A stretch of 64,000 nt of DNA. Source: Megalobrama amblycephala (lineage: Eukaryota; Chordata; Actinopteri; Cypriniformes; Xenocyprididae). Of the stretch, positions 1 to 15,237 are shown one piece after another. Both the position numbers and the translations under genes were made by a program. The notes below the pieces were generated by a model that searched no databases, was not told the origin of the DNA, and saw nothing but the letters and a program-made list of their open reading frames with translations. Positions within the stretch are counted from its first letter, which is position 1. Every line of letters starts with the position of its first letter. The stretch is taken from positions 51,858,079-51,922,078 of the forward strand of contig NC_063045.1 in NCBI RefSeq assembly GCF_018812025.1, given 5' to 3'.

Positions 1-133
1 TTTTTGCAGCCTAACCTGCCCGACAACAGCAAAATTGGCTCAATCAATGGCATGACTTTGGGGTAGAGCTTTCTGTTTGGGTGACCAACAGCAGATTGGC
101 TGACCTGTTTTAGCTTCAAAACGTGTACAGCTC

Positions 134-399
134 AAAAGGGATAGATCAGTGAAATATGAAAATTAATCTTTTACTTACCTTCAAGTGTATGTGTGTTTTT
201 TCTCCATACTGTAAAAGTCATTGGGTTCCAAAGTTGTTTAGGATCCTCTTGACTTTCATTGTATGGACAAAAACATTCTTTTATGAATTTTATTAACAGT
301 ATCTTTTATGTTTCACATATGAACATTACAGGTTTGTAACGACATGAGGGTGAGTAAATGATGCCCGAACTTTTATTTTTGAGTGAACTATCCCTTTAA
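134..399. mobile_element. MITE with AAAGGGATAG-type ends
   Basis: The left end reads AAAGGGATAG followed by an A-rich GAAAATT motif. The right end reads GTGAACTATCCCTTTAA, its inverted counterpart, and finishes on TTAA. These are the ends of an abundant cyprinid TTAA-targeting MITE family. A diverged fragment with the same internal words (AGTTGTTT, ACTTTCATT) occurs near 1645-1720. Confidence 0.6.
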
Positions 400-2436
400 C
401 ATTCAAGCTTCATGGGTAATGAGTGAAGTTTATTTACAGCTCTTACATAAAGTACTTCTCAGATAATATCTGAGTCACTTGATATTTGATGACACACTTC
501 TAGAGCTTCTACTAGAACAATGAAACTTTGTTCTTTTTCTGAGAACCTCTCGACTGTCATTTAACATCTGGTATTGATAGAAGCTGTGGGTCTTTTGGGA
601 AGGTTCCTCCCATCGGTTCTTTTTCTCAACTCTCTCCTGCTGATTCCTGAATGACGTCGTCTCCTCTGAGTAGGAATGTACTGTGTTGTAACTGCATCCA
701 GATGTTTCCAATGTTGACTTCAACCAAACTCAATAAACTTCCCATTCTCTCTAGGGTTAAAAAGAAAAGCAACACTGCAACATCTGCAAGAATGTTATGT
801 TGAAACTAGTGAAATCATTGGGGTGCTGAAAGCAAGACTCTAGAAGCACTACAGATCATAATCTGTTTATGAAGGCTTTCTACTTTCTTGTCTCAAAACA
901 CACAGGTAGTGTGCGGGTTAGGACAACAATGCCTTAATTTTCCCTATTTAATCCTCAATCCTAAATCCTGTTCAAGAGTTTGTGGGTGGTCTGGGAAAGT
1001 CCTCTGGCTTCAGAAAATAATTGGTCAAATAATCAAAATGCATACTTTCAGAAGCAATATGAACAAAAATTAATTTCCTTTAGGGTTTGAGGAGATCGAT
1101 TGGTTTAAAGTCAAATGAATTTGAAATTATTTGAGGTCAGGTAGATGATGACACAATTTCCAGTTTAATGCAAATAATCAAACTTGAAACGAAAACTCGT
1201 TCTGTAATATTTAACAGGAAGATGGTGTGGAATATAAATGTTGCGTCATTCTCAAAAGGCTCTTAATTTCAGGTTCGAGTTGGCTTTGGTTTGTGTGGAT
1301 ATGATTTTCCACCATATGCTGCTATAATGGAGCCATCTGTGATCAGATCTTCTAGCCAAGATGTCACACACTGATGTTAATGACAGGAGGGGATGCTTGA
1401 ACATGGAGACCAAGGTTGGTCATACAAAGCCTTCAGGGCTCCATTTTCAAGAGTGTTTTATCTAAATGAGGGACACTAAAGCCAAGAACTGCCTCTGTTT
1501 CAGGTCTATTTCAATAGCCAGGGAGAGTTGTTGCAGTCCACCAAATTATATTCTTAATTTATTTTGTGGCAAAATAAACTTAGGCAACATTGCAATGTGA
1601 CTGCAGTTCTTTTTATTTGGGCAATAAATGGATAACATGCAAAAAAGTCACTGGGGTTCAGAGTTGTTTTAGACCCCACTTACTTTCATTAAATTGGCAA
1701 AAACAATTGAAATGTTCAACAAAATATCTTCTCGTGTTCCTCAGTAGGCTCTGCTGATTAACGTGGCACCCGGCCTGGAGCCTCATCATCCCTCAGAAGT
1801 GCCTGCTTATGAGAACATGAGTGGACTTTGTCTAAACTTGCAGACCTCACATTGACCCGTTTGTCATGGCCTTTCATCTTTGACCTGACACTCCCTCCTG
1901 AGAGAGGCAGCAGTAGTATTCCTAATCGTCAGGCTGGTTTTGCAGCAGCTGCATTTGAACACTTCGGCAGTCATTAAAGTCTTCTGAAATAATTTTGTTT
2001 AACAGACCAAACATCCATTATGATGTTAATAGGATTGGAATTTAGCAACAATTAATTGTATTAAAATAATATATTAGAAAAATGTTATGTCCAAGATGAA
2101 TAGATCAGATTGAGAGCCATTCTTTTTGCAAGCTTTTGGACATGGGCCATTTTCACAAATATGACTGCACTGCAGATTAATTTTAGTATTAGAATATTAT
2201 TATAATCATTCAATTTGTGGTTGAAATGTAATTCTTTGGTTACTGGTTGGTTTAAACCAGTATTGTTGTTATTATTATCTAATCTATTAAACATTGTTTT
2301 CGTTAGTTAATGCTGAAATTAAATAAAATAAAATATTAGATTAAAAACTTTAACTTAATTAGAAATTAAAAATTTTGCCTTGGCAACATTACTAAAAATT
2401 AAACATGTAAATTAAAGGATTTATTCACATTCAAAT

Positions 2437-2815
2437 GAAAATTACCCCAAACTTGACCCACCCTCAAGCCATCCTAGGTGTATATGACTTTCTTCTTTCT
2501 GATGAAGACAATCAGATCCATCCATCATAAACGTACTCCACACAGCTCCGGGGGGTTAATAAAGGCCTTCTGAAGCGAAGCGATGCGTTTGTCTAAAAAA
2601 ATATCCATATTTAACAAGTAATGAAGTAAAATATCTAGCTTCCACCAGACCGCCTTCCGTATTCAAGTTACGAAGAAATGTAAACTCGCGTTGGGTCAGT
2701 GAAGCTTTTTCTGTAAGTTGAATAGAGAAGGCGCAGGATGTAGTTCACTTTAAAATGAAAATTACCCCAAGCTTTACTCGCCCTCAAGCCATCCTAGGTG
2801 TAATTGACTTTCTTC
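2437..2815. repeat. Pair of about 70-bp direct repeats bounding a repeat unit
   Basis: The motif AATGAAAATTACCCCAA followed by CCCTCAAGCCATCCTAGGTG and ACTTTCTTCTT occurs twice in the same orientation, near 2437-2505 and 2753-2818, enclosing about 250 bp. This looks like a tandemly arranged or composite interspersed repeat. No coding sequence is evident. Confidence 0.55.
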
Positions 2816-3726
2816 TTATATTAATACTAATTGAAATATTAATAAATTCTATAATGGTATGTAAATAATACTATAATAACACTGATTCGAACCACTAACC
2901 CAAAGTATAAGCATATAAGCAATGGCAAATTTGATGCTTGCGTTAGCAGTAGTAAATATATATTGCTGTATCTTCAAGTCAGCAGAGATATTTATCAATA
3001 CAGAAGAGGACTGTCTAGTCTAGTATACAGTCCAAAGTATATCTGAGCACTTAACAAATGATCAGGCCGAGAGGCTCATCTTTAAGCCAGCGTAACACAA
3101 TTCTTCATCCTCCCTGGCCTTGGAGATGCTTATTTTTCTGAGAAGCATAGAGGGAATGTGAGTGGGTGGGCAGGAGAGAGCAAGAGTGCAGGCATGGAGC
3201 CAGACATCTAGGTCATGAAAGAGCTCTGATAAAATATCCCAAAGCCTATAAGGCGCACTAGCACCATCTGAATGCCTCCCTTCCATGAAAATGATGGTTA
3301 TGTCAGGACAGTGCACTCCAGTTCTTAGGAATGACTGCTTTCAACATTATAATGAGGACCAGCTGGGTTTTTTTCTCAATCAGAAGCGATCGCAGCCTGC
3401 CAAGTCTTTTTAATAAAGAGGGGCAGATTTACGCCAACATCAAAGTGAGATGCTAGATGTCTGACATTGTTCGTCTGCCTTGTGCCAAACTGTATGGAAA
3501 GGGAAGAGCATGATCAATGATAGTGGCATTATCAAAAATTTGAAGACAGATTGCTTCTGAAGAAACTTCACACAAACCTGTGTTTGTGTGTCCCAAGATT
3601 TAAAATACATTTTTAATCTTGGCTAGCATGTGGCATAATTTGACAAAATAAGTATTTTTGTTTTAGAAATATTGACTTTGTAATGTAATTACACACTGGT
3701 TGCAAATTAAGGGATTAGTTCAATTT

Positions 3727-4428
3727 AAAGGATTAGTTCACTTCAGAATTAAAATTTCCTGATAATTTACTCATCCCCATATCATCCAAGATGTTTATGT
3801 CTTTCTTTCTTCACTCGAAAAGAAATTAAGGTTTTTGAGCAAAACATTCCAGGACTTTTCTCCATTTAATGGACTTCAACCGCTACCAACGGGCTGAAGG
3901 TCCAAATTGCAGTTTCAGTGCAGCTTCAAAGGGCTCTACACGATCCCAGCCGAGGAATAAGGGTCTTATCTAGCAAAACAATCGGTCATTTTCTAAAAAA
4001 CAATTATATACTTTTTATCCACAAATGTTCCTCCAACTTAAATCGTCCGACATCGTTGTTTTACCTGCTCGCTACTTCCAGCTACGTCACGTGTGACCTT
4101 TCCAGTGTGATTACGTAATGCGTATATGTGTGGTTAAAAAGTTTTTTTTTTTTTTTTTAGAAAATGACCGATCGTTTCGCTAGATAAGACCCTTATTCCT
4201 CGACTGGGATCATGTAGAGCCCTTTGAAGCCGCACTGAAACTGCAATTTGGACCTTCAGCCCGTTGGTAGCTGTTGAAGTCCACTAAATGGAGAAAAGTC
4301 CTGGAATGTTTTCCTCAAAAACCTTAATTTCTTTTCGACTGAAGAAAGAAAGACATGAACATTTTGGATGACATGGGGGTGAGTAAATTATCAGGAAATT
4401 TTAATTCTGAAGTGAACTAATCCTTTTA
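3727..4428. mobile_element. Large palindromic (foldback) non-autonomous DNA element
   Basis: The two arms, about 275 bp each (3727-4000 and 4145-4428), are near-perfect reverse complements. The left outer end is AAAGGATTAGTTCACTTCAG and the right outer end is its complement. A non-palindromic centre of about 140 bp separates them, including the T-run at 4142-4158. TTTAAAG occurs at both outer flanks. No protein is encoded. Confidence 0.8.
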
Positions 4429-4794
4429 AAGACTTGTAAAAAACATATCTCTCAAAGGTACACTGTAAACAAAACTGCATGCGTTTTGCGGAAGAATATT
4501 GTTTTGGTTGTGCTTCGGCTCTGTGTGAATGTGCGGATGAATATAACCCTTCATAATAGATAATGCTTTACGAGGAACTCTATTAGAAAGCTTCATATGG
4601 CAGTTTAGCTGTTCAATAAAATACCTTACTCATTACACATCCGCAAGAAGCCGGAGCAACTATTTACGGATATGACGAGAGACGCACAGGCGAGTGATGT
4701 ATGTGTGCAATTGTCCGTGATAACCATTCCATCAGGTCTAAAATATAAACACTTATAATAGGCTTATCATAGTGAATCAGGGTAAGACAAAAAC

Positions 4795-4837
<43 letters not shown>
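4795..4837. repeat. (ATTG)n microsatellite
   Basis: About ten uninterrupted copies of the tetranucleotide ATTG/TTGA. Confidence 0.9.
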
Positions 4838-4937
4838 TGAGGGCTTTTTAAAATCATAAAATGTACTTTTGAAATATAATTTTTGTCATGGTTCAATTAG
4901 CATGGCCACAGGGTTGAAAAAATTAATTATAATATAA

Positions 4938-4938
4938 A

Positions 4939-4970
<32 letters not shown>

Positions 4971-4971
4971 A
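4938..4971. repeat. (ATT)n microsatellite
   Basis: About eleven copies of ATT in an AT-rich intronic stretch. Confidence 0.85.
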
Positions 4972-5885
4972 GGTCGTGAAATGGACTTTTAAAAAGGGGA
5001 TTTTCCCTGTTTTTCCCTCTGTGGTCCAGTCTCAGGAAGGGTCATGAAAAATCAACAATGCAACAGAAAATGGCAACATGGCAACAGACCTTCATTTCCA
5101 TATTCCTTTGATGTGATATCCTCTCTTTTCACTAAAGACTTTGAATCGACAGAGAGGATAGGGTGACTGATTGCAGTGGAGATGAAAGTGGAATGTTTTG
5201 AGACTGTTGTCGGCTGTCGGGATGAGAGATCTATCTTATCATTGTGTACTGGAGTGTTTACTGAATCCATGAGTGACTGATACCCACGCGTTCCTTAGAA
5301 TTGTGTGTGAAATGTGAAGTTCAAGTCATTCCTTTTAGATTACGCAAGATCTTGAAGGTTGCAACTGCCCTGCTGTCCCTTCCTCCCCAGTCTTGTTCCT
5401 GGTGGAAAACACTTTATACAGATACGAAGGTATGAAGGTCCTATCTATGTGCACTTACTGAGGAGAGCTTGCGTAAGTTGCAATCAGAGGTGTTGCTCTT
5501 AGTGATAAGACCGTTGTCTCAGCTGTCCTGTCTACATTGAAGACCGTGTCTTGTCTCTCTCATTTCCTGAGGTGTTGTCAGGCTTGGTGAACACTGTGGT
5601 GTTGACAGTAGACCATCTGCTGTGTTGCACAATAACTACAGTTATTACACCTCCAGAAAACCACCTATTCCATTGTTTTCCCCTGTCAGGGTTTACAGTC
5701 CCTCGTCTTTTTTAACTAGCCAAGTTATGTTTTGTTTACTATGCTATGAATTATCTATGTATATTTTTCCTTAGTTAGATTTATAGACTGTTAATGTATT
5801 ACATTTCTAAATATTTAAATATTTATTATTTAATATTGTTATCATTATTATTATTTTCTAATAAATGTCTACATTCTTTATCAGT

Positions 5886-6568
5886 AGCTATTGTTTCCAT
5901 CCACCTATTTTTATGTGCATTTGAGGATATCACATAAAGAAAACAATGGATGGAAATGCCAAGATGCACATAAATTTTAAAAATGTGTATAAAAAATGTA
6001 TGCGCTCAGTTGAGGCGGATACATTTTTTTATCCAATAAGGAGACATGCGCATAAACTATAAATAAACACATTTACCGAACAAATCCCTCGTTGAACAAC
6101 AAAAAACTCACATGACTTTGCCTCAACAGTGGATGTGATTGGATATCTGGAATAACCAGTGAACCAATTTCACAGCATCTCAAATGTTGGTTTGGTCATT
6201 CTGAAATGCCTGAGCCAAAGTCTGTCATCAGAATGATTTGGTATAATGACCTCCCTGAACTGTCTAACATGATTGCATTCCCAAACACCAGCATCTGAAC
6301 ACAAGATAACAATAACAATAATTTTATTGCGTTTCGTCTGCGCGCTGTGAGATGCAAGTCATTTATGATGTTGAAAAAAAGCAACAGTTTCTCCCCCGAT
6401 TGCAGCAACTTCCATTTTTATTACAGATATTTTACAATTTTCCAGGAAGTGATGATTTTGTTCTGTTGAATACATAGGATGCAAATGCTGCTTTTTTCGC
6501 AAATGTTTTAAGTGATTTTCCAATTTTGCGACCAAGTTAAATTCACAACTTTGGATGGAAACATAGCT
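5886..6568. mobile_element. Short DNA transposon with GTTTCCATCC terminal inverted repeats
   Basis: The left end reads TAGCTATTGTTTCCATCCAC. The right end reads GGATGGAAACATAGCTA, its imperfect reverse complement. The interior (about 650 bp) is non-coding, with CCAAT/ATTGG-like words and a GC-richer patch near 6330. The superfamily cannot be fixed from this copy. Confidence 0.6.
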
Positions 6569-7082
6569 AGTTAGTTACTAAATTAAAATCTTTTTTATGA
6601 ATCTGTGGTGAGATATCTCGAAATTTAGAAATGAGAAGTTTATTAGAAAAAAATTATTTCTATGTATAATTATGTATAAATTCTTCATCAGTTACTAAAT
6701 AAAATGATTTCTCTCAAATAAAAAAATTATCCATGATGAGGTAAACCCATATTTCTTACATGACAAACATTAACTAATACTAATCCACTTGATATAAACC
6801 TACTCATTCCATTTCAGGTTTCTGAAAGCCCGAGTACTGGCAACGCATGTGACATGAGAGTGAGATGATTGAAGTTGATCACTGTTTTTGAAGCCTGATT
6901 GAAAATTCAAAACCCTGCCACTCTCCATGCTGGCAGAGCATTGTGTTTAGATAAGGGTTTAAAACAGGATTATGGGTTTTGGGTTAGAGCTTGATCTTGA
7001 TATATGTGAGCAACATGAGAATCCTTCGAGACGAGATGCCCAGAAGTAGCGTCTTCTATGCAGGATTCTGTTCTCTTATGCT

Positions 7083-7091
<9 letters not shown>

Positions 7092-7130
<39 letters not shown>
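7092..7130. repeat. (CA)n microsatellite
   Basis: About 19 copies of the dinucleotide CA, preceded by a CT-rich run. Confidence 0.95.
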
Positions 7131-7134
<4 letters not shown>

Positions 7135-7693
7135 TCTTCTGATGCATCTTTATACTTGATTTCCTCAGTGTATAGCAGCTGCAGATAAGGGATTTTGCCC
7201 AGCCAGTACACATAATGGTTGCCCTTTTCATCCTGTTATTCTAACACATATGATGTAAACACACAGTGCCATTTTTTCAAGTTAACGCAAAATTCATTTT
7301 GGGTTCCTCAGAATCTGAGCTCTGCTGCTTTTAAATCTATTCAGATCCGGTAAACATTACTCGCATGCACAACTGCGACTAGTCAGATTTTATAGTGCAC
7401 ACAATTTCATGCACACTACTTAGTGCATATTAGTTTATTCATAGTTATTTTTTAATGTAGACTTACTAGTGCATACTATTTTTTTTTTGTTGTGCACTTC
7501 ACTTAGTATATGACACATTTGTAATGAATAGTGTCTGGTTCAGTCTAGTTGTGTAGTACATATCTGTACTTGTAAACATTATCTAGTGCATACTGTTTTG
7601 TAGTACATATGAAGTGTACACTAGTTTTCTAGAGCATTTTTATTTTTTAGTTCACACACTTTGATTAGCATGAACTTTAATTAGTATGCACTA

Positions 7694-7786
7694 GGGATGT
7701 GCCTGAAGCCAAATACTGATTTCAGAAAGGAAATAACACATTCTATGTGCCTTTCTGAATAAGGTATTCGGCTTCGGGCACATCCC
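7694..7786. repeat. 93-bp hairpin-forming inverted repeat
   Basis: GGGATGTGCCTGAAGCC at the left pairs with GGCTTCGGGCACATCCC at the right. An inner pair TTCAGAAAGG/CCTTTCTGAA extends each arm to about 37 nt around a short loop. This looks like a miniature palindromic transposon or the remnant of one. Confidence 0.7.
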
Positions 7787-7824
7787 AAGATTGCACTGAA
7801 TATGCACTATGCACTTCATACTAT

Positions 7825-9010
7825 TTAAAGGGGACCTATAATGCCACTTTTACAAGATGCAATATAAGTCTCTGGTGTCCCCAGAATGTGTCTGTGAAGT
7901 TTCAGCTCAAAATATCTAACGGGTCATTTATTATAGCTTGTCAGATTTGCCCCTATTTGGGTGTGAGCAAAAACAGTGTTTTTGTGTCGCTTTAAATGCA
8001 AATGAGCTGCTTTCCAAAAGAGGGCGGAGCTTTAACAGCTCATGTTCGGTTGCTTAAAGGTGCTCTAAGTGATGTCACGCATTTTTAGGCCAAACATTTT
8101 TTGTCACATACAGCAAACATCTCCTCACTATCCGCTAGCTGCCTGTCCCTTGAACACACTGTAAAAAAACGCGGTCTCTGTAGTCGCCACAAGCTCCGAA
8201 AACGGCAATAAAAACAAACTGGTGCAGCCTGGACCATGAATCATAATAAACATGCTCCAGCCAATAACCGACAAGAATGATTTTAAATGCGCGTTCATGA
8301 CTGTTTCAGGAAGCACGGAGGGAGAGGGAGAGAGGAGGAGGAGGAGGGAGGGTCTAGCTAGCCTCTGTTTTGTTTGACAACACTTCGAACGTCAACAGGA
8401 AGTTACTCCACCCAGGATCGCTTAGAGAACCTTTAACAATAACAAAGCTGGAGAATCTCACACAGTCAAAATAAGTAACGGTTAGTAACGTTACTGGATC
8501 AGTTACTGCAATCAGTAACGTCAGTAATGGTGTTCAGCATTACATTATTCAAATGTAACACTGATGGAGAGACTCAGGAAGAAGTTACAACTTTTAGAAC
8601 GCAACTGGACGTTTCTGAATAGTTAGTGGATAAATTTATGTAGTTGCTGTTGAGTTGATTCAACTCATCGACTAGCATGTGCCGTCATGTTAATCTTTTG
8701 TGCAAATCCAGTTGAATTGACCCTCGTTTGTGAAGCAGCCCGGCGTAAAATGACGGCATGGCAACAACACTCTACTACAACAACTCTTCCTCTTCTCTAA
8801 AGCAGCCTCACGCTCTTTGTTGCGTGTTCCTGGGGGCTGGGTTTATGTAAATTTTAGGGTTAGTAATGTCACTAATTCTTTAAAAGTAAATATCCCCCTT
8901 TGCATTGAACTTTGAGCGCTGAAACTTTGCAGATGTTGTTTATGCTCAAACAGCAACATTACACACTAACTAAAGTTAAAAAGTGAAATCATGATCAGCC
9001 ACCCCTTTAA
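7825..9010. mobile_element. TTAA-flanked DNA transposon (non-autonomous), interrupted by a second one
   Basis: The left end is TTAA followed by AGGGGACCTATAATGCC. The right end is GCCACCCCT followed by TTAA. Internal words such as AATGTGTCTGTGAAGTTTC and ATGCAAATGAGCTG recur in the elements at 15748 and 20774, so the three belong to one family. A second TTAA element at 8054-8436 is nested inside. TTAA target duplications are typical of the Kolobok and piggyBac superfamilies. The THAP relic in the 15748 copy favours Kolobok. Confidence 0.65.
8054..8436. mobile_element. Nested TTAA element with TTAAAGG...CCTTTAA ends
   Basis: The left end TTAAAGGTGCTCTAAG and right end CTTAGAGAACCTTTAA are imperfect inverted repeats, each bounded by TTAA. 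The element lies wholly within the 7825-9010 copy, so it inserted later. Confidence 0.7.
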
Positions 9011-10510
9011 GAACTTTCTAGTGGTAATATGACTTTGAAAACACATTGCTACCAGAAGCCTATTGCAGGCCAACAAGCTGCTTTTTTCAGATTCTGAGTG
9101 TGCAGCTCTCCGTCCCTATTGTTCACTTTATCACTGTCAGTTTTTCCTCACCTTTTCTGTGACGAACGGACCTCCTTGTTTCACACAGTACTGCAACAGT
9201 CCATTTTTGTCTTGGTCAAGGAGAATTGCTGCACTCGCAACATTAGAAACCTCGCCATACGCGCTCGACCACGTGATAGGGTGAAATGAGTGTGCCGCTG
9301 CAATCCGTAAAGTTAATTTCTGCATAAGTCAGCATAAGTACTTTTCATGGTCTCACATACACATAATAACTTGCCCAATATCAATGTATCGATTACTCAT
9401 TCATAACTTCTCTGATTGCCTCAGAGAAACAGGAAAGTGAAAGAATGTAAAAGCTTATTTCCCTTCCCTCCATATTTCCTTGCAGTTTTGAACTCTGAAG
9501 TAGAATGTCATTTTTATAAGTGCCTGACTCAGTGTAATGGATTTTCAGGCCTACTGTAATGGATGCAAAGAAAAGAAGACATTTGAAGAATTTTAAAGAC
9601 GAGTTTTGAAATGTCTAACAAGGAGCGATTCCTACAGAACTGGTATACTAATGCCGGAATCTAGGCTTTTTTATATCAAAGAATAGCCATGACATCAAAG
9701 TAAGTCCAAATGAAAGTGCTTCATTCCAAAAATAAACTTTGTTACTGGGCTTTAGCTTGCACCGCAGTGTGGGAGTGTTCTTTGTGTTTAGTCTTCTGTC
9801 CTTTCATTATCTCGGACAACAACTGCTCGGCAAAGACAACTTGAGATGATCACACACCCATCATTTGTAACCAGACACAAAGAGAACCAAACATTACATG
9901 ACACACATAATATGCACACAACAGCACTAGCTGCTAAATATGTGTTCCATGCACACTGTTAGACATGGCAAAGTCACTGTATATCTATTTATTTTCATGT
10001 AATTTCTCTCTCTCTTTCTCTCACACTCTCTCCCTCTCTATCTATTTATCTATCTATATTATATATATATAAAGAGACTGACACTAGCAACCATAATAGA
10101 GTGCATCGTGATAGATGAAGGCACATGGTTTGCAGATGTTTTTTTTATTAGGAAACATTCTGGTAATGATTTAGAGCTCACTGGAGAGGAGGAGCCACAT
10201 TGAAACTACAGTTTTATATATTTCTTGTGGGAATTACATGCCTGTTTATTTTTGCTGAATTGGTAAGAACATAAAAGGGGAAATATGAAATAATTCCCAA
10301 GAAGCTCATTTATAAATAGGCTACTTGCTGCATTCATTATCATATTTTCATTGCTGTTTGGATCTTGAGCCCAGATGAAAACAAGATTTGTGCTTTATCG
10401 TCTCTGCGGAGGTGTGTGTTTGCATTTGCGTGTGATAGAGTATCTGTGTCAAATGGAGAAAAAAACACAAGCTAATGATCCTGCATTGTTTGCAGTAAAA
10501 CAAATAATAG

Positions 10511-12986
<2,476 letters not shown>

Positions 12987-13566
12987 ACATGAGCACAAAC
13001 CAACAGTAGAGGAAACTATGAACACCACATATATGGGCATGGCTTTCATTCTTTGATTCAGAGAGCTTCTACATCCAGTGCGCTTCCCTAACACTTCTCA
13101 TATACAAGGAGACATGACTGAAGGCTGACCTTTCCAAGGCAGTACCCACTTGAGATTTTTTCTGTGACTGACCTTTGACCTCCATTGGAATCTTTTGCAT
13201 TTAAAAGTGATTAAAAAGCATTATGTCAAACGACCTATTGACTTTTGACATTTTGTGTTGAAAAGGACCTACTGTATTACTCTCATTTATCTGTTGTGTT
13301 TGTGTAAGAACAGTATTCTTGGTGAGTTGTTGCGTTTTAGTACATTGTGATATTATAACAACCTATTCTATATTATATATTATCATTTATGTCATGTTAT
13401 TGCCTTAAATGTCTCCGCTGCAATAATATACATCTCAAACGGACTGTGTATTTGCTAATTGTATGTTTGACGATATATTGTCTGATATGATATTTGTTTG
13501 TTATTTACAACTTTTATATAACACATGCATAAATGTCCATTATATTTCACTGTATTTGTAAATAAA
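12987..13566 (+). other. lhfpl6: lhfpl6 3' UTR with poly(A) signal
   Basis: AT-rich sequence follows the TAA stop. A canonical AATAAA lies at 13561-13566 and is the most plausible cleavage signal. Confidence 0.65.
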
Positions 13567-14280
13567 TACTGTGATTTAAACTCAGTCGTTGAGCATAAAT
13601 CATTTGTATTAGTGTATTTGTGTTTTTTAATGCCTTTTATTTAAACCTTAAACAGAGACTCAGTAAACGTCATTTCTTATCTGCATGATCTGTGTATTTT
13701 TAACCTGCATGTATCTTTCTCTTTTCGAATGATGGATTGCCTAGTGTTAATTTCCGACAGGGTGATGCAGTGCTGAAGAATTCGCCGCTGGAATGCGAAA
13801 CTGCAGGGATCCACACTGCGGGAAGATGTAAAGGCTGATCAGAAGTTATTGACGATCTGCTGTTCCCATTTAGCACTATCAGCAAACCGTCTCGCACACA
13901 TTGCAGTCAGCTGTTGTTTTAGAAATGCATATGCCTGCCTGAATAAGATGAACTGTTACTGATAATCACAGCATTTCATCAAACCTCCCCCCTTGTTTAA
14001 CACCTGACTGAAGGGAGGAAAGGTTCAAACAGTTTCCTCCTTGATTAAGCTGAACCTGTCAGTGAGAAGAACAGGCCAATGGTGGAGAGCTGCAGTAAAT
14101 GTAAGGCAACAGAAAATCAATGTCACACATGGTGGAGTTTTGACAAATGTATTGCTTTGCCAGTTTTTTTACACAAGTTCAGCAAAGATGAGCAGAATCT
14201 GGCAGACTTCAGGGAAAACAAGCTGTCTATATGTATTAAGCTCATCTCCCCTCTGCTCTGTGATTTCTTCTTACCTCAAC

Positions 14281-14345
14281 AGTTTTGTTGGACACTTTAC
14301 TCTCACTATGGTCCATGTCCCTTTGATCCTTCACCTTTTAGACCT
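14281..14345 (+). repeat. First copy of a 65-70 bp direct repeat
   Basis: Contains TTGGACACTTTACTCTCACT and CACCTTTTAGACCTGTTCC. A nearly identical copy lies at 15168-15237. An AG preceded by pyrimidines stands upstream of both copies, so exon-like use cannot be excluded, but no gene model supports it. Confidence 0.8.
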
Positions 14346-14723
14346 GTTCCTTTTTTATAGCATGTTAAAATTGATACTTTTAGTGGTTGAGCAAAAACGA
14401 GCCGTTTCAGTGCGGTCCCTTTAAATGCAAATGAGCTGATGCGCTTGGCCAAAGGGGGCGGAGCTTCACGAGCTGATTCTCCGGTGACAGGATTCAGTCA
14501 GGACTGCGAATATATGCTGCATGGAGATAGAACAGGTATAGTTTAATTCAATTACGGTTATAACTTATATTGTCTTCTTGTTTTTAATCCACTATATTAG
14601 TACAGGCCTGTTGTACCGTCCGAATGATGGGCAAAACTATACAGATGAGTTTTATGACGTTTATTGTACTTCACAGAAAAGATGAAGTGTCCGTTTTCAT
14701 TCTAGAAAATCACTGTAAGAGCT
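14346..14723. mobile_element. 5'-truncated copy of the 15748-family transposon
   Basis: From TTTTTTATAGCATGTTAAAA onward this matches 15848-16110 closely, including ATGCAAATGAGCTG, GGGCGGAGCTTCACGAGCTG and GATTCTCCGGTGACAGGA. It lacks the TTAA/AGGGGACC terminus. The left junction falls exactly at the end of the 14281-14345 direct repeat. Confidence 0.7.
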
Positions 14724-15140
14724 TAAAGGGTTAGTTCACCCAAAAATGAAAATTTCGTCATTAATTACTCACCCTCATGTCGTTCCAAACCCGGACCTTC
14801 GTTCATCTTCAGAACACAGTTTAAGATATTTTAGATTTAGTCCGAGAGCTTTCTGTCCCTCCATTGAAAATGTTTGTATGGTAGACTGTCAATGTCCAGA
14901 AAGGTAATAAAAACATCATCAAAGTACTCCATGTGACATCAGTGGGTTAGTTAGAAGTTTTTGAAGCATCGAAAATACATTTGGTCCAAAAATAACAAAA
15001 ACTACGACTTTATTCTGAATAAAGTTGTAGTTTTTGTTATTTTTGGACCAAAATGTATTTTCGAGGCTTCAAAAAATTCTAACTAACCCACTGATGTCAC
15101 ATGGACTACTTTGATGATGTTTTTATTACCTTTCTGGACA
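14724..15140. mobile_element. Foldback MITE, right end truncated
   Basis: Begins TTAAAGGGTTAGTTCACCC at a TTAA. The inner 14900-15140 region is a long palindrome centred near 15013 (ACAAAAACTACGACTTTATT faces its complement). The right arm stops after CTTTCTGGACAT, so the outer right terminus has been lost. Confidence 0.75.
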
Positions 15141-15167
15141 TATAGTATACCGTACATACATTTTCAG

Positions 15168-15237
15168 TTGTGTTGGACACTTTACTCTCACTATGGTCCA
15201 TGTCCCATTGATCCTTCACCTTTTAGACCTGTTCCTG
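15168..15237 (+). repeat. Second copy of the 65-70 bp direct repeat
   Basis: Nearly identical to 14281-14345; it continues into unique sequence (GACTTTGGTGTGGTGGG), so this is probably the original locus and 14281 the duplicate. Confidence 0.75.

Noticed and set aside
14041..14424. Two overlapping open frames containing LYSHYGPCP-like sequence
   Set aside because: They cross the junction of a duplicated segment with a transposon; the shared peptide arises only from the DNA duplication, and no supporting exons were found.
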